Below, in pieces: positions 24,387 through 30,408 of a stretch of 30,408 bases of DNA (the stretch's first letter is position 1; every line of letters starts with the position of its first letter). Both the position numbers and the translations under genes were made by a program. Location of the stretch: contig DGDR01000216.1 in NCBI GenBank assembly GCA_002385545.1, forward strand, positions 1 to 30,408, given 5' to 3'. The notes below the pieces were generated by a model, which was given only the letters and a program-made list of their open reading frames with translations, ran no database searches and was not told the DNA's origin. This stretch comes from Clostridium sp. UBA3947. Lineage in GTDB: Bacteria > Bacillota > Clostridia > Clostridiales > Clostridiaceae.

Positions 24387-24453
24387 CAAGCCACCTAAGC
24401 AGATATGCCCTTATTTATTAGAGCATATCAGTACAGGTGGCTTGAATTTTTTT
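24387..24453. terminator. bidirectional terminator between GH18 gene and psd
   Basis: CAAGCCACCT pairs with AGGTGGCTTG (24387-24396 with 24435-24444), and an inner stem is GATATGC/GCATATC. It is followed by AATTTTTTT on the + strand and TTGTTTAT on the minus. It serves both convergent genes. Confidence 0.9.
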
Positions 24454-24454
24454 G

Positions 24455-25345
24455 TCAAGTAAGCTTCACTCCTATTTTTTCTCCAAAGTTAACCTTGGTT
24501 TCATAGCCTAGCTTAGACTGTTCCAAAATATCGTCGTCTATCTTAACCTTATCCTTTTCTAAGAACATTATTACCGTAGAGCCTCCAAATTTAAAGTAGC
24601 CCTTTTCTTCTCCCTTGAGAACTCTTTTACCAGGTGTGTATGTTTGAATAATAGAGCCTACACAGGTAGCCCCTACCTCCACATATAAAATTTGACCAAA
24701 GTTATCAGAGTTAAACAAACTCCATTCTCTCTTGTTTTGGCAAAAGAGTTTTTCCTTTTTATTTAAAGCAACTGGATTAACGGAATAATAACTGCCCTTA
24801 AGCTTATTGGTCTCTCCACATATACCGCTATCTATAAAATGAAAGCGGTGATAGTCTGTAGGACATAGTCTTAATATCATACAAATTCCCTTATCAAAGG
24901 TTGAATACAAGTCCGATGTGCCTATTAGCTCCTTGAGGCTGTATGTGAGATTTTTAACCTGCACTAGCTTATCTAAGTCTATGGCTTCAAATACGGTAAG
25001 CCTACCGTCAGCGGCAGAAACAAAAGCCTCTGGGGCCATATCTACTGGCCTGCCTTCTGCAGTAACCTTTCTTATAAAGAAATCATTAAAGCTTTTAAAA
25101 TCCGAGGCCTGCTTTTGGCAAACAGACATATCTATTTCAAATTCCTTTATAAATTTTGGAACCTTCCTAGCGCTTAGCTTGCTATCACAGTATTTGCCGT
25201 ATAGTCTGGAGAAAAGCTTCTTTTTTACAAGCATTTCTAGGATAGTCATGCCCACTGGTGACGAATAAAGCCAAGTAAGATATTTGTCGCCAGCAACCTT
25301 TTCAATTTCATATTTGCCAGTGTTTCTATTGTAGTATTGAATCAT
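24455..25345 (-). CDS. psd: phosphatidylserine decarboxylase proenzyme
   Basis: 296 aa. The self-cleavage site is FKFGGSTVIMF (Gly255-Ser256); cleavage there turns Ser256 into the pyruvoyl cofactor and gives a beta chain (1-255) and a 41-residue alpha chain. This GGST form is typical of clostridial Psd, while proteobacterial enzymes have LGST. Other family marks are DFKSFNDFFIRKVTAEGRPVD, AADGRLTVF, ILRLCPTDYHRFHFIDSG, SVNPVALNKKEKLFCQNKRE and VEVGATCVGSI. It converts phosphatidylserine to phosphatidylethanolamine at the membrane. No PssA is in the window. The ATG follows AAGGAG; on the minus strand TTGGAA, an 18-bp spacer and TATAAT (25397-25374 region) is a possible promoter of its own. Confidence 0.97.
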   Translation of the reverse strand: MIQYYNRNTGKYEIEKVAGDKYLTWLYSSPVGMTILEMLVKKKLFSRLYGKYCDSKLSARKVPKFIKEFEIDMSVCQKQASDFKSFNDFFIRKVTAEGRPVDMAPEAFVSAADGRLTVFEAIDLDKLVQVKNLTYSLKELIGTSDLYSTFDKGICMILRLCPTDYHRFHFIDSGICGETNKLKGSYYSVNPVALNKKEKLFCQNKREWSLFNSDNFGQILYVEVGATCVGSIIQTYTPGKRVLKGEEKGYFKFGGSTVIMFLEKDKVKIDDDILEQSKLGYETKVNFGEKIGVKLT

Positions 25346-25404
25346 GTTAGTTTCTCCTTGCTATAAATTAAGGTTATATAAATATTATAATAGGATACTG
25401 GCAA

Positions 25405-25788
25405 TTATTCCAAGTCTTGTATAGTCATCTTTTCTAATTCTGAATTATTTTTTTCTTTTCCACGACAAGCAAAGTATATTGCTAGGTAGACAGCAGTTGG
25501 AATATTGCAAACTAGAAATAGCAAGACTAGAGAGCCTATTGCAGCATCTCCATTAGCATTATCTTTTGTAACAACTTCACTTATTACTTCACCATTCTTT
25601 TCAATAACAGTTTTTGTGGAATTATAGTAAGCAGGCGTATTTAATATTGGCACTATTGAAAGAAGCAGGCATATCCCAGGGATAACAAGACCACTCCATT
25701 TATTTTGCTTTGAAAGGTATATTTGTAATAGTATTGATAGTGCAAATATTACAATAATAAATAAGCCGAAAATTAAAGCTTTTAACAT
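25405..25788 (-). CDS. small membrane protein downstream of the DUF2089 regulator
   Basis: 127 aa, family not recognised. Three membrane helices are visible: ALIFGLFIIVIFALSILLQIYL, SGLVIPGICLLLSIVPIL and GSLVLLFLVCNIPTAVYLAIYFAC, with an outside or inside loop of about 35 polar residues (YYNSTKTVIEKNGEVISEVVTKDNANGD) and a basic-acidic tail. It begins 3 bp after the stop of the DUF2089 gene, with an AGGATG ribosome site inside that gene, so the two are translationally coupled. Such pairing of a DUF2089 HTH protein with a small membrane protein suggests that the membrane protein is its regulated partner, perhaps its membrane anchor or sensor. Confidence 0.8.
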   Translation of the reverse strand: MLKALIFGLFIIVIFALSILLQIYLSKQNKWSGLVIPGICLLLSIVPILNTPAYYNSTKTVIEKNGEVISEVVTKDNANGDAAIGSLVLLFLVCNIPTAVYLAIYFACRGKEKNNSELEKMTIQDLE

Positions 25789-25791
25789 AGA

Positions 25792-26094
25792 TTAATCACA
25801 TCCTTTTTTCAATTTTTTATATTCTGAAATTAAAATTTTCGCTGTGTCAAAGTCAATTTTTTCATTAACCGCCAGTCGTTTAATCAGCGAAATATAGGGG
25901 TCATTTTCAGTGCTTTCGCTAATCTGAATCTTTTGAATTAATTTATCTAGCCTTAAGCGAACAGTAGGGTAGGTTACAGAGTATTGTTTAGCAACTTCCT
26001 TCAGGGAACCGGAGGCTAAAATGAACTTCTTAATAAAGGCAAGATCTTCGTCCTCTAGATTGCTAAGCCACTCAGGTAACACCGTATTAGACAT
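25792..26094 (-). CDS. DUF2089-family HTH regulator
   Basis: 100 aa from the ATG at 26094 after GGAGGTG (26101-26107); the GTG at 26109 would lie upstream of that site. The phrase EWLSNLEDEDLAFIKKFILASGSLKEVAKQYSVTYPTVRLRLDKLIQKI is the DUF2089 helix-turn-helix: GSLKEVAKQ and SVTYPTVRLRLD are the two helices of the motif. DUF2089 proteins act as small DNA-binding regulators. There is no Zn-ribbon ahead of the HTH, which longer DUF2089 members have. Directly upstream lie very strong palindromes, which are the natural candidates for its operator and suggest autoregulation and control of the divergent DUF4342 gene. Confidence 0.88.
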   Translation of the reverse strand: MSNTVLPEWLSNLEDEDLAFIKKFILASGSLKEVAKQYSVTYPTVRLRLDKLIQKIQISESTENDPYISLIKRLAVNEKIDFDTAKILISEYKKLKKGCD

Positions 26095-26114
26095 TCCTAA
26101 CACCTCCACTTTAA

Positions 26115-26134
26115 AAATATTAAGCTTAATATTT
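26115..26134. promoter_or_regulatory. 20-bp perfect palindrome upstream of DUF2089 gene
   Basis: AAATATTAAGCTTAATATTT reads the same on both strands. Its half-site AATATTAAG recurs at 26150-26158. It lies just upstream of the regulator's ribosome site, so it would be near or in the 5' leader. Confidence 0.7.
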
Positions 26135-26193
26135 ACTATTTACTTTAATAATATTAAGTATACACTTTAACATTATTAAAGTAAATAGTAAAT
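26131..26193. promoter_or_regulatory. 22-bp perfect inverted repeat with 19-bp spacer
   Basis: Arms 26131-26152 and 26172-26193 match perfectly (core TTTACTATTTACTTTAAT). It overlaps the preceding palindrome by 4 bp and lies between the divergent DUF2089 and DUF4342 genes. The most probable role is an operator array, although an RNA hairpin on either strand is possible. Confidence 0.72.
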
Positions 26194-26340
26194 TTATAAT
26201 TAAATAAAATTAAAGTGTTTTTTATATTATAATAATCTATTTATTTTTTAATCTTATTTTAATCTTAGTCTAAAGTGGATTTAATTAACTCTCTATATAA
26301 TTAAAGCATCAAGAAAAAAGATTTTTAGGAGGAAGAAGAT

Positions 26341-26814
26341 ATGAATATTACTTTAGAAATGATTGATACTTTAAGACATAGGGCAAATGTAAGCTACGAA
26401 GAGGCAAAGGAAGCCTTAGAGACTTGCAATGGAGATATGGTAGCAGCTTTGATTTATCTAGAGAGAAAACACAAGATAAGAGAGCATAATTGTAATGATA
26501 CAGGCTATAATTTTGTAAATACAATTAAGAACTTAATTAGAAAGGGTCAGGAAACAAAGTTCCTTATGACAAAGGGGGACAAGGTAGTTATTAATGTACC
26601 CTTAAACGCAGTAATTTTAACCACTATAGTTGCTACACCAGTAACGGTAATTGGAGGGGTGGTTGGAATATGTACTAATCATAAAATGAAAATTATAAAG
26701 CCAAATGGTTCAGATGTGGACATAAATAAGGCCTTTGTTAAGGTTACTAATGCAGTTACTACTGTAAATAATGATGTAGCACCTGTTAATAGCAACGATA
26801 ATAAAACAGAATAG
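26341..26814 (+). CDS. DUF4342 protein with UBA-like N-terminus
   Basis: 157 aa, ATG after TAGGAGGAAG. Residues 3-42 (ITLEMIDTLRHRANVSYEEAKEALETCNGDMVAALIYLER) are a UBA/EF-Ts-like three-helix domain. Residues 55-115 are the DUF4342 part: VNTIKNLIRKGQETKFLMTKGDKVVINVPLNAVILTTIVATPVTVIGGVVGICTNHKMKI, with a hydrophobic segment that may touch or cross the membrane once. The C-terminal 40 residues are Asn/Val/Thr-rich and disordered. DUF4342 proteins are widespread in clostridia with unknown role. It is divergent from DUF2089, sharing the palindrome-filled 245-bp region; a shared control is likely. A likely -10 TATAAT is at 26294-26299. Confidence 0.88.
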   Translation: MNITLEMIDTLRHRANVSYEEAKEALETCNGDMVAALIYLERKHKIREHNCNDTGYNFVNTIKNLIRKGQETKFLMTKGDKVVINVPLNAVILTTIVATPVTVIGGVVGICTNHKMKIIKPNGSDVDINKAFVKVTNAVTTVNNDVAPVNSNDNKTE

Positions 26815-26827
26815 CTAATTTATAATG

Positions 26828-26871
26828 GGGCTGTTGCACAACTAAAAAGTTTGTAGCTTGTGCAGCAGCCC
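26828..26871. terminator. hairpin terminator, repeat family A copy 5
   Basis: GGGCTGTTGCACAA pairs with TTGTGCAGCAGCCC across a short loop, between convergent DUF4342 and DUF3592 genes. The arms are nearly those of the copies at 6220 and 18109. Confidence 0.85.
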
Positions 26872-26883
26872 TGTTATTACTTT

Positions 26884-27612
26884 TTAAAGTGAGGACCAAA
26901 ATGTGAATAGATTTGAAAGGGTATAAAAGAAAACTACTCCTATTATAACGAATACAAAACCAAATATTGTAGTAAAGAAATTATGATTGCTAGATGGAAA
27001 GTAAATTTCCTCTGGATTATTTGGGTTAATATAAATATCATAATTCGAATCTATTTGTGCTGTATCCATATTGGTGTAGCTATTTGCTTTTGTAGTGTAT
27101 TCACTGCCCTCATATGAATAGCTAAATATAGGATTGCTAAATGAACGCTGATTGAGGAATCCAATGCATTTAGCCTGGATTTGCATGGTGCATCTTGCTA
27201 GCTTTCTTCTCTTGCTTAAGGGTATGCTAATAAATGAAATTACACCAGCTAAGATGAATAAGCCGCCAAAAGTAAAAGAAGCAAAAGTTCCAACGAAGGA
27301 TAGGGAAACCTCAAAGCTCCAAAGGGATGAAGCGGAAAACAACATGAGCAGTAATCCTAAAGCAATTGATGTTAATGCAACAAAGGTATGACGAAATTTT
27401 CTATCTGAAATAGATGTAATGGCAAATATTACTCCAAGTATTATCATATATAGTCCGAAAATAAAAGTAGATATCATTGAGTTTATAGGTACTGAAATGA
27501 CTATTGCTACTAAGGGAACAACAAACAGTATTAAGAGTAATATTCAAAAGATATTATCTTTTGAAGAAAGAGCTCTATCTTGAACTTTATTGTCTTGGTT
27601 AAGTTGATTCAT
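26884..27612 (-). pseudogene. DUF3592-like membrane protein gene split by an in-frame TGA
   Basis: The frame from the ATG at 27612 (behind GGGGG, 27624-27628) reads MNQLNQDNKVQDRALSSKDN then IF, TGA (27546-27544), and continues at once as ILLLILFVVPLVAIVISVPINSMISTFIFG, a good first membrane helix. The 197 codons from the ATG at 27477 are intact but have no ribosome site and would lack that helix. Further helices are TFIFGLYMIILGVIF, TFVALTSIALGLLLMLF, FVGTFASFTFGGLFILAGVI and FFTTIFGFVFVIIGVVFF. The soluble part (IGFLNQRSFSNPIFSYSYEGSEY and DSNYDIYINPNNPEEIYFP) is the DUF3592 pattern. A single TGG-to-TGA change explains everything. Product function is unknown. Confidence 0.75.
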
Positions 27613-27779
27613 AGAATTGAATACCCCCATTATTAAAAAGTATAATAATTATTTATAATTGTAGCATAATTTACAAGAATTGTGCGCAATTTTCTACAAA
27701 AAATCGCAAAAATATATATGATTGCAAGCTTTAAGAGTAGCTAGCAATACTGCTTATGGCAATTTGTTATGAGTTTTTA
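27613..27779. other. intergenic spacer between DUF3592 gene and RNA unit
   Basis: AT-rich sequence between the likely DUF3592 start and the small-RNA promoter. The promoter of the minus strand gene should lie here. No frame worth reporting. Confidence 0.5.
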
Positions 27780-27808
27780 TTGCACTTTTTCATATATTTG
27801 CTTATAAT
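27780..27808 (+). promoter_or_regulatory. strong sigma-A-type promoter of the RNA unit
   Basis: TTGCAC (27780-27785), a 17-bp spacer and TATAAT (27803-27808). No gene follows within 350 bp except tiny frames, and a hairpin region and terminator lie directly downstream. Confidence 0.8.
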
Positions 27809-27814
27809 AAAGTA

Positions 27815-28040
27815 TGTAATATAACAAAATAATAAAAAGGAAGAATGTTTTATGAGAGAGGTTGTTCTTAACTAACTAATTGAATACTGGATCTTAAGCA
27901 AAGCTAATCTACATTTTAAAAATATTTTTAATGTAGGTTTATTTATGCTGTGCTTTTTGATCAGTTAGTTTAAGAACAGGGCTCATATTCTACCTTTTAA
28001 TAGTTGAAAGCTTAAGTCCGTGCCCTTGCACGGATTTTTT
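27815..28040 (+). ncRNA. candidate structured small RNA, 6S-like shape
   Basis: About 225 nt from the predicted start to a terminator. Nested complementary arms close most of it: TATGAG/CTCATA (27851-27856 with 27982-27987), GTTCTTAACTAACT with AGTTAGTTTAAGAAC, GATC plus AAGCA-AGC with GCTGTGCTT-GATC, and an apical stem CTACATT/AATGTAG. The 5' side has an unpaired AATTGAATACTG opposite few bases, so the rod carries an asymmetric bulge. A rod with an internal bulge, driven by its own promoter, is the general shape of 6S RNA. I cannot confirm primary-sequence conservation. The alternative is a leader with a seven-codon peptide (MREVVLN at 27852) regulating mutS2. Confidence 0.45.
28016..28040 (+). 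terminator. terminator of the RNA unit
   Basis: GTCCGTGC-CCTT-GCACGGAT followed by TTTTTT, a compact GC-rich stem and T-run. Confidence 0.92.
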
Positions 28041-28106
28041 GTACCCTTTTTGTGCTTTTTAGTGGGCTGAAAAGGGATATATTAGCTTGTTATCAATATT
28101 GGATTT

Positions 28107-28148
28107 AAAGGCTTGAATAGCGCTGTGTTATTCAGGCCTTTTTATATT
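28107..28148 (+). terminator. second terminator, upstream of the mutS2 operon
   Basis: AAAGGCTTGAATA (28107-28119) pairs with TATTCAGGCCTTT (28129-28141), one G-U pair, then TTATATTTT. It stands 26 bp before the small frame at 28167, so it may act as an attenuator for that operon. A third weak hairpin, CCCTTTT/AAAAGGG, lies at 28044-28076. Confidence 0.8.
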
Positions 28149-28166
28149 TTGAAAGGAGAGGTGTTT

Positions 28167-28277
28167 ATGTGGGATTTAGTTTTAAAGGCAAGAAGTTTAG
28201 TTTTTGAAATTAAAGAAAGTATATTTTTAGGAGGAATTAGAGTTGAATCAAAATACATTGGAAATATTAGAATTTGA
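28167..28277 (+). CDS. 36-codon upstream frame coupled to mutS2
   Basis: The frame MWDLVLKARSLVFEIKES continues for 36 codons to a TGA at 28275-28277. It has a strong AAAGGAGAGGTG ribosome site (28152-28163) at ideal spacing, and it overlaps the mutS2 start at 28243 by 35 bp in another frame. Translating it would bring ribosomes across the mutS2 TTG start. Its composition is unremarkable, so I read it as a leader frame for translational coupling rather than a product with its own function, although the ribosome site is better than many real genes here. Confidence 0.5.
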   Translation: MWDLVLKARSLVFEIKESIFLGGIRVESKYIGNIRI

Positions 28278-30198
28278 AAAGATTAAGACTGAATTGAAAG
28301 GATATGCCCTTTCAGATATGGCGAAGAAAGCTATAGAAAAGCTAGAGCCTTCCTTGGATAAGAGGAAAATAGAACAATGGCTACTAGAAACCACTGAAGC
28401 AAGAAATATAGTAGACAGAAGCTCCAGCATTCCCTTGAACAGCTTAACAGGTATAGATAAGATAAGGGAAAAGCTTGGGAAAACTGATGCTTTGCAGCCT
28501 GAGGAACTGGAGGCTATCTTAGGCTTTTTAAAGGATTGTAGTAAGCTTAAGAGCTTTATGGTAAGGGAAGATTTTCAGTATATAGCGCCTAATATTTCTT
28601 CCTATGCTGCCTCTATTTTTGAGCTGGAGGATTTAGTTCAGGAGATAGAAAGGTGTATTGTTAGGGGACAGGTAGATGATAAGGCTAGCGCTCAGTTATC
28701 TAAGCTGAGAAAGAGGATTAATATAATTGAGGAAAGAATCAGGGTAAAGGTTGAAGCGGCTATGAAGAATCCTAAATATAAAAACTTTATTCAAGACTCA
28801 GTTATAAGCATCCGAAATGGTAGGTTTGTTATTCCTATAAAAAGTCAGTACAAAAATAATGTGGCTGGTAGCATCCTAGATAGCTCTGCTAGCGGCTCTA
28901 CGGTGTTTATAGAGCCAGAGGAAGTCAAAAAGCTTCATGACGAACTAAAGCTATGCAAAATAGAAGAAGAGAATGAAGTGTTTAGAATTTTATGCTGTCT
29001 TACCTCTGAACTAGAGGCTTATAGTAGAGAAATATCTATAAATATAGAGACTATGGCCCTTTATGATTTCCTAATTGCCAAGGGAAAATACAGCAGGTAT
29101 ATAGAGGGAAACATGGCAGAGATAAATACCGATAATTTTATAAGGATTGTTGAAGGAAGACATCCTCTATTAGGCAAAGAGGCAGTACCTTTAAATTTAA
29201 CTATAGGAGATGATTATAGAAGCTTAGTGATTACAGGGCCAAACACTGGTGGTAAAACCGTTGTACTGAAAACTGTAGGACTCCTTACCATAATGGTTCA
29301 ATGCGGTCTGCATGTGCCAGTAAAGGAGGGGAGCAGCTTTGCAATCTTTGCTGATATCCTAGCAGACATTGGCGACGGGCAGAGTATTGAGCAGAGCCTT
29401 AGCACCTTTTCCTCTCATATTAAGAATATTATAAATATCCTTAATTGCGCAGATAAGCATTCGTTGGTTATCCTAGATGAACTTGGAGCAGGTACCGACC
29501 CTGGAGAGGGCATGGGTATAGCAGTGGCAGTGCTGGAGGAGCTATACTCTAAAGGAGTAGTGATGCTGGCTACTACCCATTACAGTGAAATAAAGGAATT
29601 TGCCGCCCAAACTCCTGGTTTTAAAAATGGCTGTATGGAGTTTGATATAAATACCCTGAAGCCCTTATACAGGTTAGTAGTAGGAAAAGCAGGAGAGAGT
29701 AATGCTTTCCTAATAGCCCTCCGTCTTGGAATGAAAAAGGAGCTTATAGAAAAGGCTCATAGGATTACCTACAAGGAAGAAAAGAAATATGATGGTTTGC
29801 TAGCAGAGGACAAGAAAGAAAGCCCTCTGTTGGAGGAAGCAATGAAAGAGCATCATAATGAGCAGCTAGAAAGGCTGAAGGAAAATATAAAAATGGAGTC
29901 GAAGGCCGAAAAGCTGAAGGCAAAGCCTAAATTCAAGGTAGGAGATTGTGTTTATATAAGTACCATGGATAGAACTGGTATAGTATGTGAGCCAGAAAAC
30001 AGCAAGGGTGAGGTTACTGTTATGGTAATGAGGAAAAAGTTCAAGATTAACCATAAGAGACTATCCCTCTATATAGACAGCAAGGAACTCTATCCTGAGG
30101 ATTATAACTTTGATATTATATTTGAAAGCAAGGAGAACAGAAAAAAGAAGCATCTTATGAGCAAGAGGCATGTGGAAGGGCTGGTTATTGAAGAATAA
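28243..30198 (+). CDS. MutS2-family ATPase lacking the Smr domain
   Basis: 651 aa, TTG start behind AGGAGG (28229-28234). Residues 1-300 are the MutS2 core and lever region (TLEILEFEKIKTELKGYALSDMAKK, SVISIRNGRFVIPIKSQYKNNVAGSI, SASGSTVFIEP). The ATPase has Walker A TGPNTGGKT (331-339), Walker B VILDELGAGTDP (409-420) and the TTHYSE switch (445-449). Residues 560-605 are a KOW-like barrel (KFKVGDCVYISTMDRTGIV). The protein ends soon after and lacks the C-terminal Smr nuclease domain found in full MutS2 (about 780 aa). Full MutS2 acts on stalled ribosomes and recombination intermediates; a Smr-less form cannot cut by that domain. The Smr-less form is known in other Firmicutes as a separate subfamily. 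Confidence 0.9.
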   Translation: MNQNTLEILEFEKIKTELKGYALSDMAKKAIEKLEPSLDKRKIEQWLLETTEARNIVDRSSSIPLNSLTGIDKIREKLGKTDALQPEELEAILGFLKDCSKLKSFMVREDFQYIAPNISSYAASIFELEDLVQEIERCIVRGQVDDKASAQLSKLRKRINIIEERIRVKVEAAMKNPKYKNFIQDSVISIRNGRFVIPIKSQYKNNVAGSILDSSASGSTVFIEPEEVKKLHDELKLCKIEEENEVFRILCCLTSELEAYSREISINIETMALYDFLIAKGKYSRYIEGNMAEINTDNFIRIVEGRHPLLGKEAVPLNLTIGDDYRSLVITGPNTGGKTVVLKTVGLLTIMVQCGLHVPVKEGSSFAIFADILADIGDGQSIEQSLSTFSSHIKNIINILNCADKHSLVILDELGAGTDPGEGMGIAVAVLEELYSKGVVMLATTHYSEIKEFAAQTPGFKNGCMEFDINTLKPLYRLVVGKAGESNAFLIALRLGMKKELIEKAHRITYKEEKKYDGLLAEDKKESPLLEEAMKEHHNEQLERLKENIKMESKAEKLKAKPKFKVGDCVYISTMDRTGIVCEPENSKGEVTVMVMRKKFKINHKRLSLYIDSKELYPEDYNFDIIFESKENRKKKHLMSKRHVEGLVIEE

Positions 30199-30254
30199 TT
30201 TAGCTTATGCTACAAAAATTCGGAAAAATTATGTATAAAAGCACTAACTAATAG

Positions 30255-30308
30255 TTGAATAATAAGGTAATATATGCTAAAATGACCACAAGTTGTGAAT
30301 CGATTCAC
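30255..30308 (+). promoter_or_regulatory. promoter at the window end with a 14-bp palindrome
   Basis: TTGAAT (30255-30260), a 17-bp spacer and TAAAAT (30278-30283), with the extended -10 TGC before it. A perfect palindrome, GTGAATCGATTCAC (30295-30308), sits over the expected start region. The gene it serves must lie beyond the window; nothing else is readable in 30199-30408. Confidence 0.6.
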
Positions 30309-30408
30309 TGATATAAAGGACCTAGTAGTTGGACAAAAATTTATTATTTCTAAAAGTATGTTTGCTCAAATTAACACAACGTAATTGGTACTGTAAAAAG
30401 TTTATGAA

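Noticed and set aside
6220..26871. Repeated hairpins considered as CRISPR repeats
   Set aside because: Copies are kilobases apart, lie singly after genes, differ in sequence and have no spacer array or cas genes.
27841..28160. T-box or known metabolite riboswitch before mutS2
   Set aside because: No T-box consensus or recognisable riboswitch core was seen, and mutS2 is not an amino-acid or cofactor gene.
30294..30309. TGTGA-N6-TCAC-like site at the window end, resembling a CRP box or a CcpA cre
   Set aside because: The core CG does not line up with the cre consensus, and a gamma-proteobacterial CRP box is not expected here. It is reported only as a palindrome.

Overview
The window reads as a chromosomal segment of a low-GC, spore-forming, anaerobic Firmicute of the Clostridium type. 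The reasons are AT-rich DNA, AGGAGG-type ribosome sites throughout, a radical-SAM HydG maturase for an [FeFe] hydrogenase, a GGST-type phosphatidylserine decarboxylase, a spore-type GH18 glycosidase, DUF1659/DUF2922/DUF4342/DUF2089 proteins, and a CIRCE heat-shock operator. No phage, plasmid, IS element, CRISPR array, rRNA or tRNA is recognisable.

Layout. 1-2200: the 3' end of an LPKTG pilin followed by two class C sortases, a sortase-assembled pilus locus cut by the window edge. 2300-6260: an unknown protein and a GNAT acetyltransferase, a membrane-anchored protein on the opposite strand, and an unknown 268-aa protein. 6260-8150: a DUF1659-DUF2922 pair divergent from a leaderless glucosaminidase with peptidoglycan-binding modules, then a PepSY protein. 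8200-11600: a polytopic membrane protein with an unclear start, a cation-diffusion transporter with a Cys/His tail, a HAD nucleotidase and an unknown protein. 11600-15400: NAD(P)HX repair enzyme Nnr and an orphan 7TM sensor kinase. 15500-20300: a Q/N/Y-rich DUF4190 protein, hydG, and htpG behind a perfect CIRCE element. 20400-24450: an ArsC/Spx-like protein, a possible Sm-fold protein, an L,D-transpeptidase and the GH18 protein. 24450-27650: psd, a DUF2089 regulator with a small membrane protein, a divergent DUF4342 gene, and a DUF3592 gene split by one in-frame TGA. 27700-30408: a promoter-hairpin-terminator unit that looks like a structured small RNA, then a MutS2-type ATPase without Smr domain.

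The genes are mainly cell-envelope functions (pili, peptidoglycan cutting and cross-linking, phospholipid synthesis, membrane proteins of unknown role) mixed with housekeeping repair and stress functions. The most interesting signals are non-coding or structural: a dense nest of palindromes between the divergent DUF2089 and DUF4342 genes, the structured RNA candidate before mutS2, the single-codon interruption of the DUF3592 gene, and at least five copies of one hairpin family used as intergenic terminators. Start codons were often moved downstream of the longest reading frame because a clear Shine-Dalgarno sequence lies just ahead of an internal start. All family assignments come from motif recognition by eye; no database search was run.
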